The notes below the pieces were generated by a model. The model was not told the DNA's origin and made no database searches. It saw only the letters and a list, made by a program, of their open reading frames with translations. The position numbers and the translations under genes are program-made. Below, in pieces: positions 25,143 through 34,493 of a DNA stretch of 64,000 bases. Source of the stretch: CBDCWA01 sp965223255 (GTDB taxonomy: Bacteria; Pseudomonadota; Alphaproteobacteria; Rhizobiales; Hyphomicrobiaceae). How positions within the stretch are numbered: position 1 is the first letter of the stretch; each line of letters starts with the position of its first letter. The DNA lies in the NCBI GenBank assembly GCA_965223255.1, contig CBDCWA010000002.1, positions 310,001-374,000 on the forward strand, given 5' to 3'.

Positions 25143-26389
25143 CCCGTGGAGGGATCATGAGTGGCGATCGCGGCGCTGCCAAGTCGATTGGCTAACCAGT
25201 CGAAGATCTCATCGGCCAAACCCTTACCAATCGAATTCGAGCACAGATGATCATCTCCTTCGATGATCTGATGGGTGGCATTCGTGCCGATCAAACCAGC
25301 AATTTCTTGACCACTCGTGGCCTTGGTTACGTAATCTTCAGATCCATGGATCAATACCGCCGGACACTTTATTCGCCTTAGGACTTGTTCGGTGTCGCTT
25401 GCATAGGCCGTTAAAAAGTCCATCACATCCTTCTCATTGGAAAGGCCCGTCCATGTGTATGTCTTTCGCTTCTGCTCACCGAGCGCATTTTTCCAGACCT
25501 CAGCGAGCTTCGTGTACTCAGGCGCCCCGATCCCCGTGGATGCTCTGATATAGTCGTGAAACCCTGCGACGATGATGGCCGTTAGAGAGCCGCCACTGAC
25601 CCCAAACGTGGCGAGACGGTTTTCATCCAAGAGTAGATCGCTTGCTACTCGGGCGTAGATCTCGTCTGTGCACGCTCGATAGTCATCGATGCTCGAAAAC
25701 GTGCATCCGGAAAGACCGCTCTCGCCCCATCCAGGTGGTTCGATCGCTATCGCCGCCATACCGCGAGCCAGAGCATACTTGGCATACGTCGCCATGTGCT
25801 CCTTGATTCCTTCGTTGCCCGGATAGATCAACACCGCCGGAAAAGGCCCAACTCCTTCCGGATAGTAAGCGTCTGCATAGAACTTGCCCGCTCCGTAATC
25901 GAAAGCCCATTTCTCAACAGGAGGTTTCATCCGCTTTCTGAACTCATCAAAGACCGGGTCGGCCATGCGGAATATCTCCCTCAAGCGCTCTCGGTCCCAA
26001 ACGAAGAAATAGGCCATGAAGTAGTACAAAGCGGCTTCAAGAAACTTGTCTCTAGCCGCCTCTGACTGAGTAGGATCAGCATCGCTGGACAACCGTTGTG
26101 CCTCTTCATTCGTGCTTCTCGCGAGCGCGCAAAGTTCGGCAACCACCGATTCAATCCCTTCATGTTTGCGAATCAGCGTTTCTCTGATCTTCCGTTCATC
26201 ACCTCCATAGAACGACAAGGTCTGAAATAGCATTTTCCAAATAGGGCTTTTGAAGATCCAGCCAGAACTCACCAGTTTCACAGTGATCCAGCTCTGCCAA
26301 GCTTCAGGTAATTTCGGCAATAAGTATCTGATCAAGCTCATGTGACTGTTTACCTCAAGTTGGGATAGGGGGAATGTATTCGCTTTCAT
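25139..26389 (-). CDS. Alpha/beta hydrolase with helical N-terminal domain (FrsA/DUF1100-like)
   Basis: This 416-residue protein counts from the ATG at 26389, five bases after GGAAGG; a GTG at 26395 overlaps that site. A helical N-terminal half (1-155) is followed by an alpha/beta hydrolase core: VLIYPGNEG oxyanion region, the nucleophile Ser in FGVSGGS near 270, the acid region VLIHGSEDYVT near 355, and the catalytic His in EGDDHLC near 387. The architecture matches FrsA-like/2,6-dihydropseudooxynicotine-hydrolase-like enzymes, which cleave C-C or ester bonds with help from an N-terminal cap. Substrate unknown. Confidence 0.8.
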   Translation of the reverse strand: MKANTFPLSQLEVNSHMSLIRYLLPKLPEAWQSWITVKLVSSGWIFKSPIWKMLFQTLSFYGGDERKIRETLIRKHEGIESVVAELCALARSTNEEAQRLSSDADPTQSEAARDKFLEAALYYFMAYFFVWDRERLREIFRMADPVFDEFRKRMKPPVEKWAFDYGAGKFYADAYYPEGVGPFPAVLIYPGNEGIKEHMATYAKYALARGMAAIAIEPPGWGESGLSGCTFSSIDDYRACTDEIYARVASDLLLDENRLATFGVSGGSLTAIIVAGFHDYIRASTGIGAPEYTKLAEVWKNALGEQKRKTYTWTGLSNEKDVMDFLTAYASDTEQVLRRIKCPAVLIHGSEDYVTKATSGQEIAGLIGTNATHQIIEGDDHLCSNSIGKGLADEIFDWLANRLGSAAIATHDPSTG

Positions 26390-26923
26390 CCTCACCTTCC
26401 AAGATACCTTAAGCTGTCTGGTCCAACTCGGGCGACTGCAATGGCTAGTGGGCCAGTGGTTCGACGGGCGCTAGCGTCTCTCCTTCCAAAGCCGCGTATC
26501 CGTCGACAGGCGCCGGGATAGCGGCGGAGCGGCTGGATGCCACCATTTAATTCACAGCTGACTAGTCATCGGCGCGCCATAAGCCGCACGCGTTCCATCC
26601 CATACGTGAATTCATCCAGATCTGAGCCCCGGAGCGTCTGCGACGATGCCGCTGCCCGACGACAGCTCATGGCCCAATCCGGCTGTCGCACCAATTTTAA
26701 GTCTGCATCGCACCAATTTGGTGCCCCGCTCGAAGCAGACCTGAGCAAGCGCAGCAGCCCCGAGCCCCGTGACAGTCGCGAAGATCAGTCTGCCGTCCAA
26801 GCCCTTATTCGGAGATAAAGCTCGGGCAGACCTGCAATATGAAAATCACTTGGAAGACGGATCTGGGTCGCGCTGACCTGCTCACCTGGAAGCTAACTGG
26901 CGATACCGGTCATGTCATTTTCG
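26390..26923. other. 534-bp intergenic stretch
   Basis: No gene or regulatory motif is recognised between the hydrolase and the PaaK-like ligase, both on the minus strand. Short open frames here have no family features. Confidence 0.4.
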
Positions 26924-28300
26924 TTATTCGACGCCGCGCAAAGGCAATACTTCATGGAACTTGCCGCTCGCGGTGAATTCGGGCGGTGCTTGGCTTTCTC
27001 GCACTTCGATGTCCCCTAGGCCGTTATCGCGAAACACTCGTTTCACCGACTGGATCACGTCTTCAAAGACAACTCCTGGCGGCGCCTCATCGGCCGGTTC
27101 TATGCGCACCTCGAAATCTCTCTCGCTTGTCTGGACCAGCTGGACGCGCCTGGCGTGCTCGTGCTCCAGATCGAAGACGAGCGGCGACAGCGTCACATCG
27201 CCCACACGCACGAGCGTCGCCTCGCGCCCTTCCACCTGAAAACTGCGGAACGGCGACCCGCAAGGGCAGGGATCCGTATAAAAACGAAGGCAGTCGCCAA
27301 GGTCATACCGGATGAAGGGTTGAACGTCGTTGGCAAGCACGGTCAACAGCACCGTCGCCGACAGCGTGCCATCGGGAACGGGCCGCATCGCTTCGTCGAC
27401 CGCTTCGAGGATGACCCAATCTTCGTGCACATGGTGCCGCCCCTGGCTGCATTCGATCGACGTCACCAGGCATTCGGTGCAGGCGTAGGCGTCGATAACG
27501 TCGTGTTTCAGCGAGGGAAACGCCCGGCGAACCTGCTCGCAGACTTCGTCCGTGAGCGTCTCGCCTCCCGTTTTGACCAGCATCGGCTCGATCTGCAGCC
27601 GTCCGGTTTCCGCTTCTCTGACCAGAATGGTCAAGGTGCTTGGATAGGTTAAGACAACGCCGATTTTGGGTATTGCATTGAGTTGTTCCACGATTCGGGC
27701 GATGGGCTGCTCGGCCTCGATGAATGTGTGAGGCCCCGCCAGCCTTGGAGCCAGATGGCTCATCAATTGATTGAGCCCCGCGCCGGCAAAGTGACCGTTG
27801 CCGCCGGTGATGGTTACGTCCTCGCCGGCCTTGCGGGCTTCCAGGGTGAGCTTCCACTGTGATCGTTCGAAGCGCGCCATCGTGATTCCGAAGGTATACT
27901 CCAGAAAGGACGAGGGCAGGACGATGACCGCTGGTTCCCCAGACGTCCCCGAAGTCCGGAACACCGCGACATCGTCGATCGGCACGCCGATCTTGTCGAG
28001 ATCACCGAGATGCTCACGCGCCTTGGCGAGCGGGAGCGAGCGAATCGTCAGCCAGTCGTCGAACTCACTCATGAGGTCAGGTTTGCGGGTCACCGGCAAG
28101 TCGCGCAGTTTGATCTCGCTCGATGGTCCCAGATCCGCATAGAGCCTGCGAAACAAGGGGGAGTCGCGCCGCGCCTTATCCACGAGACGCCGCAGGTTAC
28201 GGAGTTGCGTTGCTTCTATTCGCTTCCGTCCACCCCAGGCTGTCCAGAGCCCGCTGGCAAAGTACCGCAAAGTTCTAAGAAGGCTGAAACGCATAGCCAT
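26924..28300 (-). CDS. PaaK-like adenylate-forming enzyme (phenylacetate-CoA ligase family)
   Basis: This 458-residue member of the PaaK branch of adenylate-forming enzymes would activate a carboxylate as AMP ester and transfer it to CoA or a carrier. The phosphate-binding loop FRTSGTSGEP lies near 113-122, an adenine/substrate region KTGGETL near 243, the YACTE segment follows near 271, and RYDLGD near 338 is followed by a small cysteine pair (DPCPCGSPF) seen in many PaaK proteins. The C-terminal lid keeps a Lys in ASGKFHEVL. It lies 38 bp downstream of the isoprenylcysteine-methyltransferase-like gene and is probably cotranscribed with it. Confidence 0.82.
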   Translation of the reverse strand: MAMRFSLLRTLRYFASGLWTAWGGRKRIEATQLRNLRRLVDKARRDSPLFRRLYADLGPSSEIKLRDLPVTRKPDLMSEFDDWLTIRSLPLAKAREHLGDLDKIGVPIDDVAVFRTSGTSGEPAVIVLPSSFLEYTFGITMARFERSQWKLTLEARKAGEDVTITGGNGHFAGAGLNQLMSHLAPRLAGPHTFIEAEQPIARIVEQLNAIPKIGVVLTYPSTLTILVREAETGRLQIEPMLVKTGGETLTDEVCEQVRRAFPSLKHDVIDAYACTECLVTSIECSQGRHHVHEDWVILEAVDEAMRPVPDGTLSATVLLTVLANDVQPFIRYDLGDCLRFYTDPCPCGSPFRSFQVEGREATLVRVGDVTLSPLVFDLEHEHARRVQLVQTSERDFEVRIEPADEAPPGVVFEDVIQSVKRVFRDNGLGDIEVRESQAPPEFTASGKFHEVLPLRGVE

Positions 28301-28338
28301 TGTCGATGCCTATTTTGCCCGCAACTCGCGGGGGCTCA

Positions 28339-29058
28339 TTAGTAAATTCCAGGAAACAACCGATATCTTACGCGGCTTGCGTACTCCTGATATCCCGGCA
28401 ACTCTTCCTGTAGGGTCCGGTCTTCGAGTGCGGTTCTGATGACAGCGACCACCAGCGCAACCACGGCCGGAATGAGTGTCCACGCAGAGCCCAAGGCCAG
28501 CACAATGCCCGGCATTGCCAGAAGATTACCGGCATAACCCGGGTGCCGGACGATCTGGTATGGGCCAGTGTCACATACCACATGTCCTCGGTCGGTCTGG
28601 ATGCGCATCATGCTGGAGAAGAAGCGGTTCTCTGCAATAGCCCACGCAGCGAAGGCGTATCCCAGTGCGATCAAGAGGATGCCAATGATGTTAAGCCATG
28701 TGGGGAACACGGGTGACCACCCAAAGCGGTGATCCAGCCCCGCCACGATGACCGGCGGGAAGGCAAGGGTCAATGCCATTAGCGGTGCAAGGACTTTATC
28801 CCATGCTTTGACATCTGTTGCCTTTAGCGCTTGCATTCGTTCCGCCATCAGCCCTGGATGCTGCCATTCTGCCCAGATGCGCCCACCAATACCGGCTGTA
28901 ACGATGAGCAGAGAAAAGACCCAGGCCTGCCACCAATGGATATCCCCGCCGCAGGCCAATAAGATCAGAGGTATGGAAAGATGAATAATGATCACGCGAA
29001 ACCACGCGCGGGGCTTTACCGTCTGAACCGTTCCTGGATCAACCGTTTTCGATTGCAT
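28339..29058 (-). CDS. Isoprenylcysteine carboxyl methyltransferase-like membrane protein
   Basis: This 239-residue integral membrane methyltransferase counts from the ATG at 29058, seven bases after GGAG. It has about five hydrophobic segments and the PEMT/ICMT signature GPYQIVRHPGYAGNLL followed by a conserved Glu in the EDRTLQEELPGYQEYASRV region, which bind S-adenosylmethionine. Bacterial relatives methylate lipids or other hydrophobic acceptors, and their substrates are mostly unknown. Gene order with the PaaK-like ligase downstream suggests a lipid-like or aromatic acid pathway. The longer frame to 29118 adds a charged tail without a ribosome binding site. Confidence 0.8.
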   Translation of the reverse strand: MQSKTVDPGTVQTVKPRAWFRVIIIHLSIPLILLACGGDIHWWQAWVFSLLIVTAGIGGRIWAEWQHPGLMAERMQALKATDVKAWDKVLAPLMALTLAFPPVIVAGLDHRFGWSPVFPTWLNIIGILLIALGYAFAAWAIAENRFFSSMMRIQTDRGHVVCDTGPYQIVRHPGYAGNLLAMPGIVLALGSAWTLIPAVVALVVAVIRTALEDRTLQEELPGYQEYASRVRYRLFPGIY

Positions 29059-29475
29059 ATGGTTTCTCCGTTTCGAGTGACTGGCCTGAGCACTGCATCT
29101 TTGTTTGCCTGGCCTCACGATGCTTAAGGCGAATCTGAACGACTACGTACCCAAGTATTGCAACGGCTGCCATCCGATTCGGCGGTGCAATCTGCCCGAT
29201 TGTAACAGCCCAAATACGACCTGTAATAACCTCTTCAACCGATGGCGCAGGGCAGGCATCTGAGAAAACATCCTCGCTGCCATGACTGACAGACGTAACA
29301 ACGATGTTCAGATGCTCGACACCTCAATTGGCGTCGTACCTTGCGTATGGATGAAGCACTTCGTCGCCGGTCTGGCGCAGAAGGATCTATGATCGAGCAC
29401 CAAGTCCGCTTCGATCAATGACCGAACTTCGGCGGATTGTCTTTCTCTTCTCACGTGATCATATCTAACGATAGG
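29059..29475. other. 417-bp intergenic stretch
   Basis: Nothing recognisable is seen between two minus-strand genes. It probably holds the promoter for the ICMT-like and PaaK-like gene pair. Confidence 0.4.
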
Positions 29476-29937
29476 TTATTCGCCCTGTGCGGTCTTGCCT
29501 GCATCACTCCGCGCCTGGGTGTGCGACGACCAGGGAGCATCAATTACAAACGCGAGCAAAGCGACTCCAATCATCGCAAGAGACGGTACCCACGGCGTAC
29601 TTGCTCCTGTTTCTTGATATACGCCCCAAGTGGCGCCAAGGCTTGCCAAATAGAAAATGAAGTTCCCCGTGGGCAATGCCCATCTTGACACAGGATTACT
29701 CTCTAAAAACTGCCCTGATGCCAGAACGATGGTGAAGAAGCCCAGCGTTATCCAGCCCCCGCCTGCAACTTTCATGAGCGCCAAGATTAACGTTTGGGTG
29801 CCCGGATCAACCTCTCGCCAGGGTGTGCCGACTGCCTGAGCATGGTAAGACATGAACTGCTCTGAGGTGACATAGAGCCCGCCTATGACAACACTTACAA
29901 TCCCAATAACGAGATAAATCCCAAGCGCCAATTTCAT
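29476..29937 (-). CDS. Small four-helix membrane protein of unknown function
   Basis: This 153-residue membrane protein has four hydrophobic segments (about 3-23, 51-74, 86-108, 114-133) and a charged C-terminal tail. The start at 29937 forms an ATGA overlap with the stop of the saccharopine-dehydrogenase-like gene, with AAGG seven bases upstream, so the two are translationally coupled. A start six bases earlier is possible. I do not recognise the family. Confidence 0.65.
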   Translation of the reverse strand: MKLALGIYLVIGIVSVVIGGLYVTSEQFMSYHAQAVGTPWREVDPGTQTLILALMKVAGGGWITLGFFTIVLASGQFLESNPVSRWALPTGNFIFYLASLGATWGVYQETGASTPWVPSLAMIGVALLAFVIDAPWSSHTQARSDAGKTAQGE

Positions 29938-31247
29938 TCGCATGCCTTGACGCCTTTTCTGATATGACTCCCCGCATCGTTCGGTGCCGCACTGCTCGAC
30001 AAATCGGAAGCAATGGGGCGAAGCTCGCCTGTGTCCGTCAGAAGGGCGAAGTTCATTCGAGCATTTTTGACGAGCCGTGGGATGATCTTGTCTGCGATTG
30101 CCGCGCCTGGTGTCCAGAAGCCGCCGGGCAAAGCACTTTTCGGCAGGTCCTTTGCCAAACAGACCGCAACTTCTCCAATCATGCGGCTTGACGCGCCATA
30201 GCCGGGATCGCGATCACCGCGAACAACAAGTGTCAATCGATGTTCCGATCGCGTTCGAGCCGTTAGATGAAACTCAAACTGGCCTTCTTCACGCGCTTTT
30301 CTTGATGGCCCGTCGCCGGGCCTGGGCAACATGGTGGCATTCAACAACGTGCGCATCAGGCGGGATCTGTATGCCCGATAAAATATCCGAGAAACGACTG
30401 ACAGAGCGCTGGCGGCAAGCCTGCCGCCTACGTCCCAGCCTTCGTCGTATGTAAAATCAATTCCATATGGATAGTCCAAGTGCGCATTCGTGGCATGGAC
30501 TACCCGCGTGTTCACGATCGCCATGAAGAAGGGGCCAAGCCATGTGCCGGAGAGAGAGCGGCGTACAGCATCAATATCTGGCTGCGCTACGCCGCGGCGC
30601 CGGCCCGGCGGGCAGATAGCATATGGATTGTCTAGAATGGCGGCCACTTTCGCGTCGCGTGCCGCATCATTTCGCATTTTGCCTAGACTCAAGATGGTGC
30701 CGCCACTGAAGCCGCCTTTGAAGGACTTCACCTCAGTCGTGACGTGCGCGATCCCGCAACCAAACTGCTTCTGGGCAATCTCGTTGAGCGCCCAGACACC
30801 GAGATCTGAAGGCAGGGAATCGACTCCGCAACAGTTTAGTATTCTGGCGTTCGAGGCCTGGGCTTTACCACCATGTTGGTCCATCATTTCCTGGATGAAC
30901 GGTATCTCGCCGGCCAAGTCGCAATAGTCGGTGCCACCCGCAGCACATGCCAAAATGAGTCCCTTGCCGTAAAGCGCATAAGGGCCAACGGTCGACAAGA
31001 CTGCTTTGGTGCTCACAACCATCGAATCGAGGAATTGGCGATCGCGAGCGTCGCCGACAATTATCCGAAGCCCTTCCGCGCCGGCACCTAACGACGCGCG
31101 TGTGGCTTCCAGTTTCCGGCGATTACGCCCTCCTATCGCCCAGCGTAGGCTGCCATCAACGCCATATCTTTGGTGCAAGTGCTCTGCTACGAGCTTTCCG
31201 ACAAAGCTAGATCCACCCCAGAGTACAACATCGAACTCGGCTTTCAT
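29934..31247 (-). CDS. Saccharopine-dehydrogenase-like reductase (trans-acting enoyl reductase type)
   Basis: This 437-residue protein has an N-terminal Rossmann domain with the dinucleotide motif WGGSSFVGKLVAEHL (10-24), then AIGGRNRRKLEA, and the typical VLSTVGPYALYGKGLILACAAGGTDYCDL region near 84-115. This layout is that of the saccharopine dehydrogenase NADP-binding family, which includes mycobacterial trans-acting enoyl reductases that act on phthiocerol and phenolphthiocerol intermediates. True saccharopine dehydrogenases differ in the C-terminal part. It sits 20 bp after the ATC-hydrolase-like gene and overlaps the small membrane protein gene, so it is in the middle of an operon. Confidence 0.8.
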   Translation of the reverse strand: MKAEFDVVLWGGSSFVGKLVAEHLHQRYGVDGSLRWAIGGRNRRKLEATRASLGAGAEGLRIIVGDARDRQFLDSMVVSTKAVLSTVGPYALYGKGLILACAAGGTDYCDLAGEIPFIQEMMDQHGGKAQASNARILNCCGVDSLPSDLGVWALNEIAQKQFGCGIAHVTTEVKSFKGGFSGGTILSLGKMRNDAARDAKVAAILDNPYAICPPGRRRGVAQPDIDAVRRSLSGTWLGPFFMAIVNTRVVHATNAHLDYPYGIDFTYDEGWDVGGRLAASALSVVSRIFYRAYRSRLMRTLLNATMLPRPGDGPSRKAREEGQFEFHLTARTRSEHRLTLVVRGDRDPGYGASSRMIGEVAVCLAKDLPKSALPGGFWTPGAAIADKIIPRLVKNARMNFALLTDTGELRPIASDLSSSAAPNDAGSHIRKGVKACE

Positions 31248-31267
31248 TATCCAGGCCTCGGCTTATC

Positions 31268-31945
31268 TTACGCGTTGTGTTTAGCTGACACGGCAGCCGC
31301 TATTGAACGTGCCATCCCGGATGCCGGGAACCTCCACCTGAAGTCGCAATACTCGGCACCCTCCGCGATGGTTTGCGTTCGAACCAGTTCGACACCGAAC
31401 GCGTTCGCTAAACAATGGTCGAGGTTGCATGCTGCATGCGGCGTGAGTTCGGGAACGCCTTGGTCCTTGAAGTAATCGAAGAGCGGACAAAGGGTGACGT
31501 CGAAAGCAACTGCGGCGCCGGCCTCTGTTGGGAGATGCCGGTGAACGAACGGAGAGGAGAAGAAATACCTGGTCACCAAGCCCAACACCCATTTGATCCT
31601 GGTTTCGGGTTTGCTGCTACGGAGCCGTGAGAGCTCGAACCAGGTAGCCGGCACCGGTCGGTAGTCATCCATCGCGATCGCCTCGACAAGCGCACCGGCA
31701 TCGTGTTGGGACATGCCCCGCTCCTTAAGGGCCTGATACAGAGCGCAGCTCCACTCCATATGTCGAATCATGAGATTGACCGAGGCGCTATGGTCGGGGC
31801 GGCTGGGTGCCAACCTAGTCTGCCAAGTGCATGTTGCGCGCCAGATTTGTGACCACGCGTCCGGGAACCGATCCTTAAGGTGAGGAATTGCGACGCGCCT
31901 ATAAGCGGTGTTTGGTGCTGCCAAGAAGAGAATGACGCCAAGCAT
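31268..31945 (-). CDS. L-2-amino-thiazoline-4-carboxylic acid hydrolase-like protein
   Basis: This 225-residue protein resembles the ATC hydrolase family (AtcB-like), named for opening of the thiazoline ring in L-cysteine synthesis by pseudomonads. The recognisable part is the C-terminal half: VTLCPLFDYFKDQGVPEL, then HAACNLDHCLANAFGVEL and a final AEGAEYCDFRW, which together supply conserved Cys, His and Asp residues. A ribosome binding site GGGAGG precedes the ATG. Most proteins of this family are untested, and here the neighbouring reductase and membrane genes give no link to thiazoline use, so the name marks family only. Confidence 0.7.
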   Translation of the reverse strand: MLGVILFLAAPNTAYRRVAIPHLKDRFPDAWSQIWRATCTWQTRLAPSRPDHSASVNLMIRHMEWSCALYQALKERGMSQHDAGALVEAIAMDDYRPVPATWFELSRLRSSKPETRIKWVLGLVTRYFFSSPFVHRHLPTEAGAAVAFDVTLCPLFDYFKDQGVPELTPHAACNLDHCLANAFGVELVRTQTIAEGAEYCDFRWRFPASGMARSIAAAVSAKHNA

Positions 31946-32058
31946 AATCGTCTCCCTCCCCGCCCTGCTTCAGCATTTGACAGGCTTGAGACACGTTGGT
32001 CCTTGAGTTGTATCAAGTATTTCTCAAGAAGCTTGGAACATACGGAGTTTGTCCATTG

Positions 32059-32427
32059 TTAGCCGCTTCGCGGCGCGACGGACTGAGAAAAACGAAAACC
32101 CCACCAGGCAAGACCGATCATTATCGTGCCAAGAGAGACCGTAAAAATTAGCCTTACAGGTCCAACGGCACCTGCGGCGTAGCCGGTTGCAACCCCAAGC
32201 ACCACACCTGCAATAGCGATCATTGTTGGCCATAATATCCATGCTCGCTTAATTGGTCGGCCCAGTCCAATAAGAAGCAAGACACCCCATGCGAAAGCAA
32301 CTCCGCCAAATTGAACGCGCGGCACAATGCTTGGATCCTCGATACCAACCGATCGCAACAAGGTAAGGCCCGCCACCAGGAAATCGGCCAGCGCAGGAAG
32401 AATAAAGGCGAGGCGCAATAGCAGCAT
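32059..32427 (-). CDS. Small membrane protein of unknown function
   Basis: This 122-residue, strongly hydrophobic protein has four likely transmembrane segments (about 4-24, 43-60, 65-86, 92-112). No family motif is recognised. It lies 113 bp upstream of the ATC-hydrolase-like gene and 128 bp downstream of the flavodoxin gene on the same strand. Confidence 0.6.
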   Translation of the reverse strand: MLLLRLAFILPALADFLVAGLTLLRSVGIEDPSIVPRVQFGGVAFAWGVLLLIGLGRPIKRAWILWPTMIAIAGVVLGVATGYAAGAVGPVRLIFTVSLGTIMIGLAWWGFRFSQSVAPRSG

Positions 32428-32555
32428 GGCCGACTAGCCTTCCTTTGCGTCCGAGCTACCCAATCTGGCGGGCAGGCCACAACTCAAGACACTGCTCGCT
32501 TTCTCCGGGCGACGCAATCCTCGGATTACCGTTCAGATCGACACCAGAAGGCGTG

Positions 32556-33056
32556 TTAAGCCGCAATATCGTTCAGGTCTCCAGAATGCGCGGCAATGGT
32601 TCCAATAAACGCTTGTAGACCGTTTTCCTCCGCCGGCCTTTTGAGATCCGCCTCTGTCAGTTCGAGCGTGGTCAAGGGAGGTTTGTTCACAAGCGTAGAC
32701 ATATGTCGGAAAGTCCGCTCGCCGCCGCTGCCGCCTTCAGTGCAAAAGAATGCCACCTGCTTGAAACGACCGGCGTGCTGGTTGAGATACGCGCGCATTG
32801 GGCTCGACATCGTCCAAGCCCAGACCGGCGTTCCCAGAATGACAAGATCATACTGGCCGGGGTCTGTCTTCGAAGGCTGGATCCTTGTCGGTCGATTGAA
32901 CATTGCTTCGCGGCCCGATGAGATCATCGCCCAAATGCCGCTGCGCTGATCCACATCTCGGATCTGCTCAACATCGGCATTACATTGGCTGGCGATTTGC
33001 TCTGCGATCGCTTTCGTGTTCCCGCCCAGGGAATAGTAGACAACAAGACATTTCAT
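32556..33056 (-). CDS. Flavodoxin-family protein
   Basis: This 166-residue cytoplasmic flavodoxin-fold protein has the FMN phosphate loop YYSLGGNTKAIAEQI at residues 8-22, the 60s-loop region GTPVWAWTMSSPMRAYL and the 90s-loop region FFCTEGGSGGERT. It would carry electrons or act as an FMN-dependent reductase. The GGGAGACC sequence precedes the ATG. It is the first gene of the long minus-strand run and could feed electrons to a neighbouring reductase. Confidence 0.85.
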   Translation of the reverse strand: MKCLVVYYSLGGNTKAIAEQIASQCNADVEQIRDVDQRSGIWAMISSGREAMFNRPTRIQPSKTDPGQYDLVILGTPVWAWTMSSPMRAYLNQHAGRFKQVAFFCTEGGSGGERTFRHMSTLVNKPPLTTLELTEADLKRPAEENGLQAFIGTIAAHSGDLNDIAA

Positions 33057-33286
33057 AGCAGGGTCTCCCTATGTAACGGCGTGTCGGAATAACCTGATCA
33101 CGAGGACCATGGCGTTGGATATCGCTGTACGACCGCTCAAGGCATTGAGCCGAATCAAATCTGTAAGAAAGAAAAGAACATACCGGACAACTATCATCGT
33201 GGCCTTGCGTGCCCGTTTGATCTGGATCACCGCATGCCCGCCGAAAACCAGCCATGTCCTCAGCAGGTCATTGTGGAAATCGGTTC

Positions 33287-34390
33287 ATGTTGTCCCGACG
33301 AAGCTTACTCATTGGAACCAGTGTGGTTGCCGCCGCAGGCGGCGCGGCATATTACGCGTGGCCTGGCAACGATCCTCGATATCGGTCCGCCTTGGACGAG
33401 ATGCGACGACCTCTCCAGAGATGGCCAGAAACTGAACGTACTCGTGTGCATCATCTGGTCCGGTACGCAACGCTGGCCGCGAACAGCCACAACACGCAAC
33501 CTTGGCTGTTCGAAGCAGGCGGCAATACAATCCGAATTCGCGCTGATGTGGACCGCCGCTGTCCGGTTGTGGACCCGGACGACAGGCACGTCATCGCGTC
33601 CCTCGGATGCGCGACGGAGAACCTCGTGCTTGCCGCCAAAGCTGCAGGGATCGAAGCGCAGGTAGAGTTTCAACCGTCATCACGACATGTGAATGTCACT
33701 ATGACGACCGCGCCTTCCGATAGCACTGCGGCGTATCAAGCGATCGTAAAGCGGCAGACGACACGCGCACCGTTCGATCCGACGCCACTGGCGAACGATG
33801 ATCTCTCCGCAATGGAAAGTGCGGCCCAAAGAGGGGGAGTGCGCCTGCGCCTTTTGACGGCCCGCAAGGAACTGGATCGCCTCAAAGAGTTCGTTGTTGA
33901 GGGCAACACTGCGCAATGCAACGACGACACTTTCGTTCGCGAATTGCGCGATTGGATCCGGTTCAATCAGACACACGCCGCTGATACCCGCGACGGGCTC
34001 TACACGGGCTCAACGGGAGCCCCGCATTTTCCGCGTTGGCTGGGACAACATGCCTTCCCGTTCTTTTTTACTGCTGGCTCAGAGAACCCCAAATACGTGG
34101 CCCAACTCGACGGTTCGGCGGGAGCGATTGTCCTCTATGCTGAGAGCGACAAACCGGAAGGGTGGTTCAATGTCGGACGTGCAAGCCAGCGCTTCCAGCT
34201 TGAGGCAACGGCTCGGGATGTTCGCACGAGCTTCATAAACCAGCCGTTGGAGGTCAACGCTGTGAGGGGCGAGTTTCAGAAATGGCTCGGCGATGGATTG
34301 CGACCGGCGATCGTTCTGCGCTTTGGACGAGGCAAGCCTCTGCCACCATCGCTGCGCCGGCCCGTTGCTGCCGTTCTCCAGTTTGCGTGA
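33287..34390 (+). CDS. Acg-type FMN-binding nitroreductase with twin-arginine signal
   Basis: This 367-residue protein counts from the ATG at 33287; the frame also allows 33254. It begins with SRRSLLIGTSVVAAAGGAAYYA, a twin-arginine-type export signal. The nitroreductase-like part starts with RYATLAANSHNTQPWLF, where the NSHNTQPW segment is the FMN-binding signature of the Acg family (mycobacterial dormancy proteins and many proteobacterial relatives). A second half repeats the fold, as usual for this family. An exported, membrane-anchored flavoprotein is predicted. It faces the flavodoxin gene divergently. Confidence 0.82.
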   Translation: MLSRRSLLIGTSVVAAAGGAAYYAWPGNDPRYRSALDEMRRPLQRWPETERTRVHHLVRYATLAANSHNTQPWLFEAGGNTIRIRADVDRRCPVVDPDDRHVIASLGCATENLVLAAKAAGIEAQVEFQPSSRHVNVTMTTAPSDSTAAYQAIVKRQTTRAPFDPTPLANDDLSAMESAAQRGGVRLRLLTARKELDRLKEFVVEGNTAQCNDDTFVRELRDWIRFNQTHAADTRDGLYTGSTGAPHFPRWLGQHAFPFFFTAGSENPKYVAQLDGSAGAIVLYAESDKPEGWFNVGRASQRFQLEATARDVRTSFINQPLEVNAVRGEFQKWLGDGLRPAIVLRFGRGKPLPPSLRRPVAAVLQFA

Positions 34391-34493
34391 TCGACGCCTG
34401 TTCTGAAGCACTTGACGAAGCTAATGCGATCTTGAATCGCACACTCGTAAGAATGCACGAAACTAGACAACTTCTTTCTGACAGGTCGGATTC

